Below, one piece after another: positions 35,728 through 43,545 of a stretch of 64,000 bases of DNA. The translations under genes were made by a program, and so were the position numbers. The DNA is from Phenylobacterium glaciei (GTDB lineage: Bacteria; Pseudomonadota; Alphaproteobacteria; Caulobacterales; Caulobacteraceae): the NCBI RefSeq assembly GCF_016772415.1, contig NZ_JAGSGD010000001.1, positions 2,009,501 through 2,073,500 of the forward strand. The letters run 5' to 3'. A model generated the notes under the pieces. It made no database searches, was not told the origin of the DNA, and saw nothing but the letters and a program-made list of their open reading frames with translations. Each line of letters starts with the position of its first letter. Positions within the stretch are counted from its first letter, which is position 1.

Positions 35728-36159
35728 CTAGTTGTTGTTGATGATCTCGAAGATGATCCCGCTGGCGATGGCCGCCAGGATGTAGTCGTCGCCGGCCCGG
35801 TACCAGGCGTAGCCGCGCGGCGGCTGGCGCAGGCGGTAGCGGCCATAGTCATAGACCGGATACCCTCGGTAATAGGACGGCAGGGCCGAGCCACGCCGCC
35901 ACTCGTTGTAGCCCGGACGATAGTAGGGGTTGCCGTAATAGGCCTGGGGCGGCGGGCCGTAGTTCCAGCGATCGCCGTAATAGTAGCCGTTGTGGCGGCC
36001 CCGGTCCCAATCGCGGCGGTCATAGCGGTCAGGCCCGCGATGGTCGCTGTGCTCTCCGCGGTCGCGATGATAGCCCTGCGCCTGAGCTGTCGTGGCGGTG
36101 GCGGCCATGGGGCCGGCGACGGCCGCTATGGCGGCCAGGCTCAAGATCAGACGTTTCAT
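35728..36159 (-). CDS. RcnB-family periplasmic protein
   Basis: 143 residues. Signal peptide to about residue 28 (MKRLILSLAAIAAVAG to TTAQA), then a Tyr/Arg/Gly/Pro-rich region (DRYDRRDWDRGRHNG) and the RcnB-type end RGYAWYRAGDDYILAAIASGII. RcnB of E. coli limits nickel/cobalt efflux by RcnA; no rcnA is seen here, so metal function is not claimed. ATG 36159 is chosen over GTG two codons upstream. A paralogue follows at 36283. Confidence 0.75.
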   Translation of the reverse strand: MKRLILSLAAIAAVAGPMAATATTAQAQGYHRDRGEHSDHRGPDRYDRRDWDRGRHNGYYYGDRWNYGPPPQAYYGNPYYRPGYNEWRRGSALPSYYRGYPVYDYGRYRLRQPPRGYAWYRAGDDYILAAIASGIIFEIINNN

Positions 36160-36282
36160 GCCCACGTCTCCTTCACCACGCCCTGATGGGCGGACATCCC
36201 TCTAACCTCACGGTGAGACATTCAGGCTGAACCGCGCCTGAACGTCGCATGGAGATGGGAACGCCGCCGATCGCGGCCCGGT

Positions 36283-36765
36283 TCAGGGGAAGGTGACGAT
36301 GCTCGTGACTTCGCCGCTGGAGGTGCTGGCCCGAATATATTCGTTGCCGACCTTGTACCAGGCATAGCCGCGCTTCCGGGCCAGGCGGTTGTCGGTGACC
36401 ATGTAGCCGCGGAAATAGGGCGGCAGGATCAGGCCGGGACGGAAGGCGCTGCGGCCCGGCTCATACTGCGCGAAATAACCCATGTTGTTCTGACCGCCGC
36501 CACCGGGCGGGGCGTAGTAGCTGCTGCCGACAGGCGGCGGGGGGGCATAGCCCTGGCGGCTGTCCTGATAGTAGCCGCCCCGGCCGTCGTCATAGGGGTA
36601 GCGGTCCTGGCGCGCGCCGTAGTCGTAGCAGTCGCAGCGTTCCTCACGGCTCGGCTGCGAATAGCCCGCGCGGGACTCCCAGGACTGGGCCTGGGCTCCG
36701 GCGGCGATGGCCAGGCCACCGGAAATCGCCGCCAGGGCGGTCATGCTCAAACCAAAACGCTTCAC
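36283..36765 (-). CDS. RcnB-family periplasmic protein (second copy)
   Basis: 160 residues. Signal peptide (KRFGLSMTALAAISG to AGAQA), a low-complexity Tyr/Gly/Pro region with one close Cys pair (CDCY), then LPPYFRGYMVTDNRLARKRGYAWYKVGNEYI, the RcnB-type ending shared with its neighbour. The GTG at 36765 is chosen: GGGAGA lies just upstream and the signal peptide starts there. The longer frame to 36909 is Arg-rich without similarity. The pair probably arose by duplication and divergence. Confidence 0.72.
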   Translation of the reverse strand: MKRFGLSMTALAAISGGLAIAAGAQAQSWESRAGYSQPSREERCDCYDYGARQDRYPYDDGRGGYYQDSRQGYAPPPPVGSSYYAPPGGGGQNNMGYFAQYEPGRSAFRPGLILPPYFRGYMVTDNRLARKRGYAWYKVGNEYIRASTSSGEVTSIVTFP

Positions 36766-37103
36766 GGATCTCTCCCGATCGAATCGTCCCCGGACGCAGC
36801 CAAGGGATGTGCTTAACAGGGCTACGCAATCTAAGCGGGGCTGTAAGCTGTCTTCGCGTCCAGGGCGAAGCCGTCTCGCGCCGGGCGATAACCCAGACTG
36901 CAAAAGCACCCATTATGGGTATACATCGGGGGCGGAGGTTCCCGGCGAGTAACGCCGGCGAATGCTGCGATCATCTGCGGCCGAACAACGCAGTCCTTCA
37001 GTTTAACCATATGTTTAGTCGCTATCGACTTCTCTGGTGTCGTGAAGATCGGAGACACGCCCCCAGAACGGGGGATGGCCGATCGGGAGAGGGAAACTTA
37101 GTC
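36766..37103. other. 338-base intergenic region with CtrA-like box
   Basis: Divergent region between the second RcnB-like gene and the Sel1-like gene. No credible gene is seen. It contains TTAA-N7-TTTA at 37003-37017 (TTAA, CCATATG, TTTA), one base from the CtrA consensus, and a weak CCCCC/GGGGG hairpin near 37061-37075. Room for a small RNA exists but nothing proves one. Confidence 0.5.
37003..37017 (+). promoter_or_regulatory. Candidate CtrA box upstream of the Sel1-like gene
   Basis: TTAACCATATGTTTA: TTAA, seven bases, TTTA, versus consensus TTAA-N7-TTAA. About 87 bases before the Sel1-like ATG. It is AT-rich in a GC-rich region. CtrA binding is inferred only. Confidence 0.4.
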
Positions 37104-37373
37104 ATGCTTACGAGCGTGGAACCGGAAGGCGGCCTGCCGTTGCCGACCGCCGACGCCTCCGGGGACGAACTGTTCCGCATGGGTCTGCTTTATTCGACGG
37201 GTCAGGGCGGCGCGCCGCTGGACTACGTCTCGGCCCACATGCTGTTCAACCTGGCCGCCATGCGCGGTTCGATGGAAGCCAAGATCTACCGCAAGGAACT
37301 GAGCCAGGAGATGGCCTCCGACGAGGTCGCCGAAGCCCAGCGCCAGGCGCGCGAGTGGCTGGCCCACGGCTGA
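37104..37373 (+). CDS. Sel1-repeat-like small protein
   Basis: 89 residues. One Sel1/TPR-like helical hairpin unit is visible (LFRMGLLYSTGQGGAPLDY then AHMLFNLAAMRG, AKIYRKELSQEM). Sel1 repeats mediate protein-protein contacts. No signal peptide. The ATG at 37104 is chosen; the open frame upstream to 36807 is intergenic. Partner and role unknown. Confidence 0.65.
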   Translation: MLTSVEPEGGLPLPTADASGDELFRMGLLYSTGQGGAPLDYVSAHMLFNLAAMRGSMEAKIYRKELSQEMASDEVAEAQRQAREWLAHG

Positions 37374-37432
37374 TCGGCCGGACTTGAGTTCGGACTCCCG
37401 GCGCCGGCGTCCGCTGGCGTCGTCGCCTGCGG

Positions 37433-38233
37433 CTATTGTCCCGCGGTCTGGGCGCCCAGCGCGTAGCTGAATCCGAACTGGATCGGCGAGAGGTCGCGCA
37501 AGTACTGCTGGATGAACAGGCCCGCATTGGCCACGCCGCTGCGTGGCACATAGACGATGTCGAACCGGCGCAGGGGCACCAGGTCCGCGTTCGGGTTGCG
37601 AAGACCCTTCCCCAGCTTCACCGTGCGCATCATGCCGCGCCCGTCGGCCCCGCGGCGCAGGATGATCACGTTGTCCCGGTTGGCGCTGGTCTTGAAGTCG
37701 CCGGCCTGGATCACGGCGCGCAGCGCGTCGGCGTCGCCGGCCATGTCGAAGATGCCGGGATTGGCCACCTCGCCGCCTACGAACACCTTCAGCGGCGCGG
37801 CCTTGGGCGCCACGTCCACCGCCGGCCGCAGCAGCGTCCCGGCATAGGCCTGGGACAGGCTGCCCTGCAGTTCGGGAATGGTGCGGTCGGCCGCCATGAT
37901 CGCGGGGATGAGCGGCATGGAGATGCGCCCGTCCGGCTGCACCGTCACCGTCTTGTTCAGTTCCGGGGCGGAGGGGAGGGAGACCTCGATCTCGTCCCCC
38001 GGATAGAAGCGATAGGGCGGCTCGTAGTCGCTCCAGGTGGCGTAGGGGATGTTGCTGAACCCGGCCCCCTCTTCGCGGGCGGCGCGCGCCTCGCGGTCCT
38101 TGCGGCTCTCCGGCTCGTCGATCCGACCCAGCAGGTCCATGCGGGGCAGGCGCGGAATATGCGCGCCGCACGCGCCGAGCCCGAAGCTCACGCAGGCCAA
38201 TAGGACGGAGGCGAATTTCAGGCTGGGACGCAT
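37433..38233 (-). CDS. hfsD: Holdfast polysaccharide export outer-membrane lipoprotein HfsD (Wza-like)
   Basis: 266 residues. Signal peptide with lipobox FGLGAC (lipidated Cys about residue 22). The polysaccharide export (Poly_export) domain has FYPGDEIEVSLPSAPELN and VQPDGRISMPLI, followed by an SLBB-like KVFVGGEVANPGIFDM. It forms the outer-membrane pore for holdfast polysaccharide. ATG at 38233 (MRPSLKF); the long frame to 39148 is antisense to hfsA. Divergent from hfsA across 87 bases. Confidence 0.9.
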   Translation of the reverse strand: MRPSLKFASVLLACVSFGLGACGAHIPRLPRMDLLGRIDEPESRKDREARAAREEGAGFSNIPYATWSDYEPPYRFYPGDEIEVSLPSAPELNKTVTVQPDGRISMPLIPAIMAADRTIPELQGSLSQAYAGTLLRPAVDVAPKAAPLKVFVGGEVANPGIFDMAGDADALRAVIQAGDFKTSANRDNVIILRRGADGRGMMRTVKLGKGLRNPNADLVPLRRFDIVYVPRSGVANAGLFIQQYLRDLSPIQFGFSYALGAQTAGQ

Positions 38234-38257
38234 GACCGCAAACCTTAACGACAATGG

Positions 38258-38272
38258 GTAATGGAACGTTAA
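38258..38272. promoter_or_regulatory. Candidate CtrA box between hfsD and hfsA
   Basis: GTAA-N7-TTAA (GTAA 38258-38261, TGGAACG, TTAA 38269-38272), one base from the CtrA consensus, between divergent holdfast genes. A GANTC site (GAATC, 38314-38318) abuts the hfsA ATG. Control by the cell cycle is inferred. Confidence 0.42.
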
Positions 38273-38320
38273 TCGTCCCCCGCCACGGTCCCTCCATAGG
38301 GCTAGAACAGTCGGAATCGC

Positions 38321-39823
38321 ATGGCCGCGCCAGGGGCTTGGACAATCAGACCGCACGATCAGGCGATCCGGACCGACTGGGCCGGACGGCCGCGCTATGC
38401 CGTGTCCGATTTCGCGACCCTGCTGTGGCGCGAACGCTACCTGATGGTGGCGGTCTTCGCGATCATCTTCGTCCTGGGGGCGGCGGCCGCCTTCACGATG
38501 AAGACCAGCTATCCGGCCAACGCCAGCGTCCTGGTTCGCCTGGGCCAGGAATATGTCTATGAGCCGCTCTCCGGCGACGCCGCCCGCGGCGCGGTGCCGG
38601 AGGCCGACGCCCTGATCCAGTCGGAAACCGAGATCCTCGGGTCGGGCATATTGAAGCAGCGGTTGATCGACAGGCTGGGCCTGGCCCGCATCTATCCGGA
38701 GCTGGCGGCCAAGTACGCTGGGGCCACGGCGCGCGAGAAGAAGATGATCATGGGCCAGGCGCTGCGGGCCCTGGACACCAACACCAAGATCGAGACGGCG
38801 CCGGACACCCCGATCATCCGCGTGAGCTTCACCAACGGGAACCCCGATACCGCCGCCCTGGTGCTGAACACCCTGCTGGAAGAGTACCTGGTCTATCGCC
38901 GCACGGTGTTGACCGACCCCACGTCGCCGGCGCTCGCTCGGCAGCGGGAGGCCTTCCAGCAGCGTCTTGTCTCCGCCGACGCGGCCTATGAGGACTTCCT
39001 GAACAACAACCGGATCGGCGATTTCGTGGCCGAGAAGGTCTCGCTGGGACAGCTCCAGCAGCAGATCGAGCAGCAGAAATACCAGACCGACGCCCAGCTC
39101 CAGGACCGCATGGGGCGGCTGGCGATGCTGGATTCGCAGTTGGGCCAAGTGTCGCAGGAGGTGGGCCTATACCGCGACGTCTCCAGCGCCGTGGGCGACA
39201 AACTGACCACCCTGAAGCTGCAGCGGGAAGACCTGCTGTCGCGCTACAAGAACGATGCCCGGCCGGTGCAGGAGCTGGACGCCCAGATCGCCCAGCTGGA
39301 GGCCGGTATCGCCGCGGGCCGCACCCATGCCGACGGCGCCAAGCGGTTCGGGGTCAATCCGGTCTACCAGACCATCCAGACCGAGAAGATCCAGCTGACC
39401 GCCGAGGTCGCCGCCCTCAAGCAGTCCCAGACCGCGCTGGCCGATCAGGTCACTCAGCTCACCGAACGGCGGCTGCGCCTGGCTGAGCTTGAGCCCAAGT
39501 TCCAGGCCCTGTCCTTGGACCGCGACGTCCTGCAGGCCAATGTCCGCGACTTCACGGTCAAGGAAGAGCAGAGCCGCGCGGCCAACGAGATCGCATCGAC
39601 CACCAACGACAACATCCGCATCGTCAGCCGGGCCGTGGCCCCCACCAAGGGCAAGAGCCTGAAGAAGCCGGTGTTCGTGTTGGCCTTCCTGTTCGCCGCC
39701 TTCACCGCGCTCTGCGCCGGCCTGTTGCGGATGTTCCTGCGGCCCGGCCTGCCCACGGCGCAGTCGGCCTCGCGCAGCCTCGATCTGCCGGTGCTCGCCA
39801 CGGCGGAAATGAAGGTCCGATAG
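38321..39823 (+). CDS. hfsA: Holdfast polysaccharide co-polymerase HfsA (Wzz/GumC-like)
   Basis: 500 residues. Inner-membrane chain-length/export protein that spans the periplasm to HfsD. A cytoplasmic N-terminus, TM1 at about 40-60, Wzz domain (SYPANASVLVRLGQEYVY), long coiled coil (about 205-425), TM2 at about 452-470, short C-terminus. No kinase domain; that role falls to hfsB. ATG at 38321. First gene of hfsA-hfsB-hfsC. Confidence 0.9.
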   Translation: MAAPGAWTIRPHDQAIRTDWAGRPRYAVSDFATLLWRERYLMVAVFAIIFVLGAAAAFTMKTSYPANASVLVRLGQEYVYEPLSGDAARGAVPEADALIQSETEILGSGILKQRLIDRLGLARIYPELAAKYAGATAREKKMIMGQALRALDTNTKIETAPDTPIIRVSFTNGNPDTAALVLNTLLEEYLVYRRTVLTDPTSPALARQREAFQQRLVSADAAYEDFLNNNRIGDFVAEKVSLGQLQQQIEQQKYQTDAQLQDRMGRLAMLDSQLGQVSQEVGLYRDVSSAVGDKLTTLKLQREDLLSRYKNDARPVQELDAQIAQLEAGIAAGRTHADGAKRFGVNPVYQTIQTEKIQLTAEVAALKQSQTALADQVTQLTERRLRLAELEPKFQALSLDRDVLQANVRDFTVKEEQSRAANEIASTTNDNIRIVSRAVAPTKGKSLKKPVFVLAFLFAAFTALCAGLLRMFLRPGLPTAQSASRSLDLPVLATAEMKVR

Positions 39824-39903
39824 GGGCCGAGGGGAACCGGCGCCGTTCGTTCGCCTTGAACTTGCGGTAGTTTGAAAGCCTTACGCGTGTATCGATTCGA
39901 GGG

Positions 39904-40605
39904 ATGGTGGACCTGAACGCCGAGATGGCCGACCTTTGGGCGTCGCTGGGCGCGCCGGCCGCTGGCCGCGCGCGGGTGATCCAGGTCGTGGCCGCACGCC
40001 GGGGAGAGGGCACGTCCACGGTGGCGCGTGAGCTTGCCTGGTTCGCGGCGAAGCGCGCCGGCCGTTCGGTCTGGCTGGTGGACCTCGACCTGCTGTCCTC
40101 GCCGCAGTACCTCGCCGTCCGTGACGAGGCTGATCGCTACGGCGCGATGGGCGAACCCGCCGCCGCCAGTCCCGACGGCTCGATCTTCTTCACCGTCCAG
40201 CCCGCCTCGCGGGGCGCCGACGGCCAACCTTGGCCGGACGCCCGCTATCTGTCGGCCCACCGGGTCGGCGAGGCCCGCTGGTGGGTGACCCGCTTTCGCC
40301 GCGAGAATCTCAAGGGCCGCCAGGGCGTCCACATCCTGCCCACCGGCGACTACTGGACCGCATTGCGCCGCTACGCCGACGTAATCATCGTCGACTGTCC
40401 GTCGCCCGAGCGATCGCAGGCGGCGCTCACGGTCGCCCCCTTCATGGACCAGACCGTCCTGGTGGTGGCCGCCGACGAGGTGGACGTCCGCGCGCCAGCC
40501 CAACTGCGCGACGCCCTGGTCGCCGCCGGCGGCACGGTGGCCGGCATCTTCTTCAACCGCGCCACGGTGAGCCAACCGGCCTTCCTCAAGGCCATCATGC
40601 CATGA
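39904..40605 (+). CDS. hfsB: HfsB, BY-kinase/ParA-type partner with altered Walker A
   Basis: 233 residues. The nucleotide-binding fold of tyrosine autokinases of polysaccharide export. Walker A reads RRGEGTST (33-39), with Thr37 in place of the canonical Lys of GEGKS. Walker A' LVDLDL (58-63) and VIIVDCPS are present. No C-terminal Tyr cluster. It probably works as a regulatory partner of HfsA; ATPase/kinase activity is doubtful. ATG 39904; its stop overlaps the hfsC start (ATGA). Confidence 0.88.
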   Translation: MVDLNAEMADLWASLGAPAAGRARVIQVVAARRGEGTSTVARELAWFAAKRAGRSVWLVDLDLLSSPQYLAVRDEADRYGAMGEPAAASPDGSIFFTVQPASRGADGQPWPDARYLSAHRVGEARWWVTRFRRENLKGRQGVHILPTGDYWTALRRYADVIIVDCPSPERSQAALTVAPFMDQTVLVVAADEVDVRAPAQLRDALVAAGGTVAGIFFNRATVSQPAFLKAIMP

Positions 40606-41867
40606 CCCAGGCCACCTGGAGCGGCGTGGAGGTTCGAGGTCGGCCCCAGGTCAGCCTTTGGAGTCTGACCATCTTCGCAGCCAGCGTGCTGATCCTGCTG
40701 ATCTTCAGCGAGGGCTGGGTCTTCCCCCTGCGCGGCGACGCCAACAACACCGCCTTCGACAAGCTGATTCCTCTGGGCTACCTGCCGGCCTACGCGGCGG
40801 CGGCCTTCCTGTTCTTCCTGACCCCGGCCAGCGTCTTCCAGGCCTTGATCCGTCAGCCGTTCCTGATCGCCCTCATGCTGATCGTCGGCGTGTCCTACTT
40901 CTGGTCCACCGCGCCGGACATCACCGCGCGCCGGATCGTCGCCGTCTACGCCACCACGCTTGGCGGCGTGGTGATGGCCGCCCGCTACCGATGGGCGGAA
41001 CTGGCCGAGGTGTTCGCCACCGCCTTCGCGGTCTTGGCGGTGATCTCCTTCGTCATGCCGCTGGCCCTGCCGTCCATCGGGGTGATGCACGAGCTGTTCC
41101 CCGGCGCCTGGCGCGGAGTCTGGGCCGACAAGAACGCGCTCGGCGGCATCATGACGCTCGGCTTCTGCATCCTGTCGGCGGCGGCCATGCTGAACCCGAC
41201 CCGGGCGATGATCTGGTGGCCCTTCGCCGCGCTCACGGTGCTGCTGGTCATCATGTCCACCTCCAAGACTTCCCTGGTCTCGGTGATCCTGGGGCTGGGC
41301 GGCCTGATGTTCGTCGCCATCGTGCGGCGGGGGCCCGGGATCAGCGTCGCCGCCAGTTGGCTGGCCATGCTGGGCTTGGTGATGGCGCTGTGCGTGGGCC
41401 TGTTCGCCTCGGACCTGGTGTTCAAGGCGCTCGGCAAGGACGCGACGCTCACCGGCCGGACCGAGATCTGGACGGCGGCCATGCACCAGATCGAGAAACG
41501 GCCCTGGACCGGCTATGGCTATAGCGCGGTCTATGACGACACCAGCCGCTGGGGCCCACGGGCGAAGATCGTCAAGGAGGCCGGCTGGGCGCCGCACCAC
41601 TCCCACAATACCTGGATCGAGCAATGGCTCGCCCTGGGGGTCTTCGGCCTGGCCGCCTGGGCCCTGACCTTCCTGCAGACCGTGACCCTGGCCATCGTCT
41701 CGATCTACCGGGACCAGGGCGCCTATCTCGCCGTGCCCTTCCTGATCGTCTACGGCCTGACCTCGCTGACCGAGAGCATGGCGGTGAACTACAACGACTT
41801 CCGCTGGGTGATCTTTGTCGCCCTGGCGGTGAAGCTCTGCTGGCCCGACCGGGAAGTCAGAACCTAG
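40602..41867 (+). CDS. hfsC: Holdfast polysaccharide polymerase HfsC (Wzy/O-antigen ligase-like)
   Basis: 421 residues, about 11 hydrophobic segments. The Wzy_C signature is present: TGRTEIWTAAMHQIEKRPWTGYGYSA, then HHSHNTWIEQWLALG. Polymerises holdfast repeat units in the periplasm. ATG at 40602 overlaps the hfsB stop. Converges with hfsH, sharing CTAG 41864-41867. Confidence 0.88.
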   Translation: MTQATWSGVEVRGRPQVSLWSLTIFAASVLILLIFSEGWVFPLRGDANNTAFDKLIPLGYLPAYAAAAFLFFLTPASVFQALIRQPFLIALMLIVGVSYFWSTAPDITARRIVAVYATTLGGVVMAARYRWAELAEVFATAFAVLAVISFVMPLALPSIGVMHELFPGAWRGVWADKNALGGIMTLGFCILSAAAMLNPTRAMIWWPFAALTVLLVIMSTSKTSLVSVILGLGGLMFVAIVRRGPGISVAASWLAMLGLVMALCVGLFASDLVFKALGKDATLTGRTEIWTAAMHQIEKRPWTGYGYSAVYDDTSRWGPRAKIVKEAGWAPHHSHNTWIEQWLALGVFGLAAWALTFLQTVTLAIVSIYRDQGAYLAVPFLIVYGLTSLTESMAVNYNDFRWVIFVALAVKLCWPDREVRT

Positions 41868-42628
41868 AGATTTAACCGCCTCGCGCCCTCGCGCACCGTC
41901 ACGACATCAAAGCCGTCCGCCGCCGCCTGGTCGATCAGGCGCGCCAGGACCTCGGGCGTGCAGCCCCAGGGGGAGGGGTCGGGCCGCACATCGTGGGTGT
42001 AGAGGATCAGCCAGGCGCTCCTGGCCTTGGCCGCGGCCAGCCATTTCCGGGCGACCGCCTCGCCGTCCGGGCCCTCGATGCCGACGGCCGGGAGCTGGTT
42101 GAGGTCTGTGCCCTTCTCGACGAGGCCGTGGTGCAGGGCCCGCAGGGTGGAGAACCGCTTGGCCAGCGCTCCCTTGGGCCCGCCCGCCACGTCGCCATAG
42201 GGATAGGCGAAGCTCACCATCTCCCCCACGTCCCAGGCGGCCACCGCCTGCGCGTTCAAGACCACGTCGGCCAGGGCTGTCGGACCCGAGGCCTGACCGC
42301 AGTCCAGGTGGGAATAGGTATGGCAGGCGATCTCGTGCCCGGCCTTGGCCAGGCGCTTGTAATCGACAGGCTCGGCGCAGACGCCCATGGGCGCTTGCGT
42401 CCCGGAAAGGCCCGCCGAGACATAGTAGGTGCCCGCCAGGCCACGCGTCTCCAGCAGGGCCGCGCCGGCCACCGCCGAGGTCAGGGGGGCGTCGTCGAAG
42501 GTGAAGGAGACCATGGGGCGGGGCGGTCCCTTGGCGAGGGGCCGGGTGTTGATCAGCCGCACCAGGCGTCGGCGCAGCTTACCCTTCAAGGAGCGGTCGG
42601 CGGAATAGGCCTCGGCATAGCTCGCCAT
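41864..42628 (-). CDS. hfsH: Holdfast polysaccharide deacetylase HfsH
   Basis: 254 residues. NodB-type carbohydrate esterase 4: SFTFDDAP (catalytic Asp and metal Asp), HTYSHLD (two metal His), AYPYGD, and LILYTHDV. In Caulobacter it deacetylates holdfast N-acetyl sugars, needed for cohesion. No signal peptide is seen, in line with a cytoplasmic enzyme. ATG 42628; its start overlaps the hfsG stop by one base. Confidence 0.9.
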   Translation of the reverse strand: MASYAEAYSADRSLKGKLRRRLVRLINTRPLAKGPPRPMVSFTFDDAPLTSAVAGAALLETRGLAGTYYVSAGLSGTQAPMGVCAEPVDYKRLAKAGHEIACHTYSHLDCGQASGPTALADVVLNAQAVAAWDVGEMVSFAYPYGDVAGGPKGALAKRFSTLRALHHGLVEKGTDLNQLPAVGIEGPDGEAVARKWLAAAKARSAWLILYTHDVRPDPSPWGCTPEVLARLIDQAAADGFDVVTVREGARRLNL

Positions 42629-43545
42629 CACACGGCCTCGGCGTAGAGGGCGGCGCGGTAGAGCCGTAGCGCGAAGGCCCGGGTCTTCAGAGGCGCGGCC
42701 TCGGTAAGGGCGTAGGCCTTCAGCAGCGGCCGCCATAGGGCCCGCAGCGGTGCGCGCTTCAGCACGCGGGCGACCTTGTAGCTGGGATAGCGGCTGATCG
42801 CCGCGTGATGGCTGGCCACGACCCGGGCGAAATTTCGGGTGGACTGCTCGTACTTGTCGGCCAGGGTCTTGGCGGTGTCGAGGCCAAGGTGGGTGGCGGT
42901 GTTCTCCACATGCAGGATCGGCCAGCGGTGGGCCACCCGCATTCCCCATTCCACATCCTCCCATCCCCAGCCGGCGAAGCCTTCGTCGAAGGACTCCGCG
43001 GCGAAGACGTCGGCGCGGACCAGCAGGTTGGAGGTGAAGATCTTCTCGGGCATCAGCGCCCGCTCGGTGGCGGGCAGGCAATCCGATTGGCCGGCCATGG
43101 CCCGGTGCAGGGCGTGGTCGCGGTTGGGCGGCGCCTGGTCCAGGGAGAAGCCGCCGAAGGCCACCGCCGGGTTCTCCCTGGCGATCAGGGCCAGCCAGTC
43201 GGTGATGAACGTCGGCGTATCGGGCAGCATGTCGCTGTCCAGGAAAAGGTAGTGCCCGGCGCGCGCGTGACCCACCAGCCTGTTGCGGCCTCTGGACCGG
43301 CCCTCGTTCTTCGCCAGCCGCACGAAGCGGGCCGGGAAGGGCAGGGCGGCGATGGCGATCTCGACCCTGGCGGCCAGATCAGCGTCGCCCGTACCGTCAT
43401 CCAGCATCACCAGTTCGCAGTCACCGGTCTCGCGGGCGAGAGCGGCCAGGAGCGGCGTCGGGTCGTCGCCCTTGAACGGCGTCAGGATGGATAGCGCCGG
43501 ACGGCCCTTGGCCCACCGCCTGTTGTCGAACACCACTTCGGTCAT
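42628..43545 (-). CDS. hfsG: Holdfast glycosyltransferase HfsG (family 2)
   Basis: 305 residues. GT-A fold: ALSILTPFKGDD, LVMLDDGTGD, LFLDSDMLPD (DxD, metal and UDP-sugar binding), and the acceptor loop AGWGWEDVEWG. Adds a sugar to the lipid-linked intermediate in the cytoplasm. ATG 43545 overlaps the hfsF stop as ATGA. Confidence 0.9.
   Translation of the reverse strand: MTEVVFDNRRWAKGRPALSILTPFKGDDPTPLLAALARETGDCELVMLDDGTGDADLAARVEIAIAALPFPARFVRLAKNEGRSRGRNRLVGHARAGHYLFLDSDMLPDTPTFITDWLALIARENPAVAFGGFSLDQAPPNRDHALHRAMAGQSDCLPATERALMPEKIFTSNLLVRADVFAAESFDEGFAGWGWEDVEWGMRVAHRWPILHVENTATHLGLDTAKTLADKYEQSTRNFARVVASHHAAISRYPSYKVARVLKRAPLRALWRPLLKAYALTEAAPLKTRAFALRLYRAALYAEAV

Noticed and set aside
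40371-41624. 417-codon frame opposite hfsB/hfsC
   Set aside because: Composition-driven shadow; hfsC has clear membrane segments and a Wzy motif.
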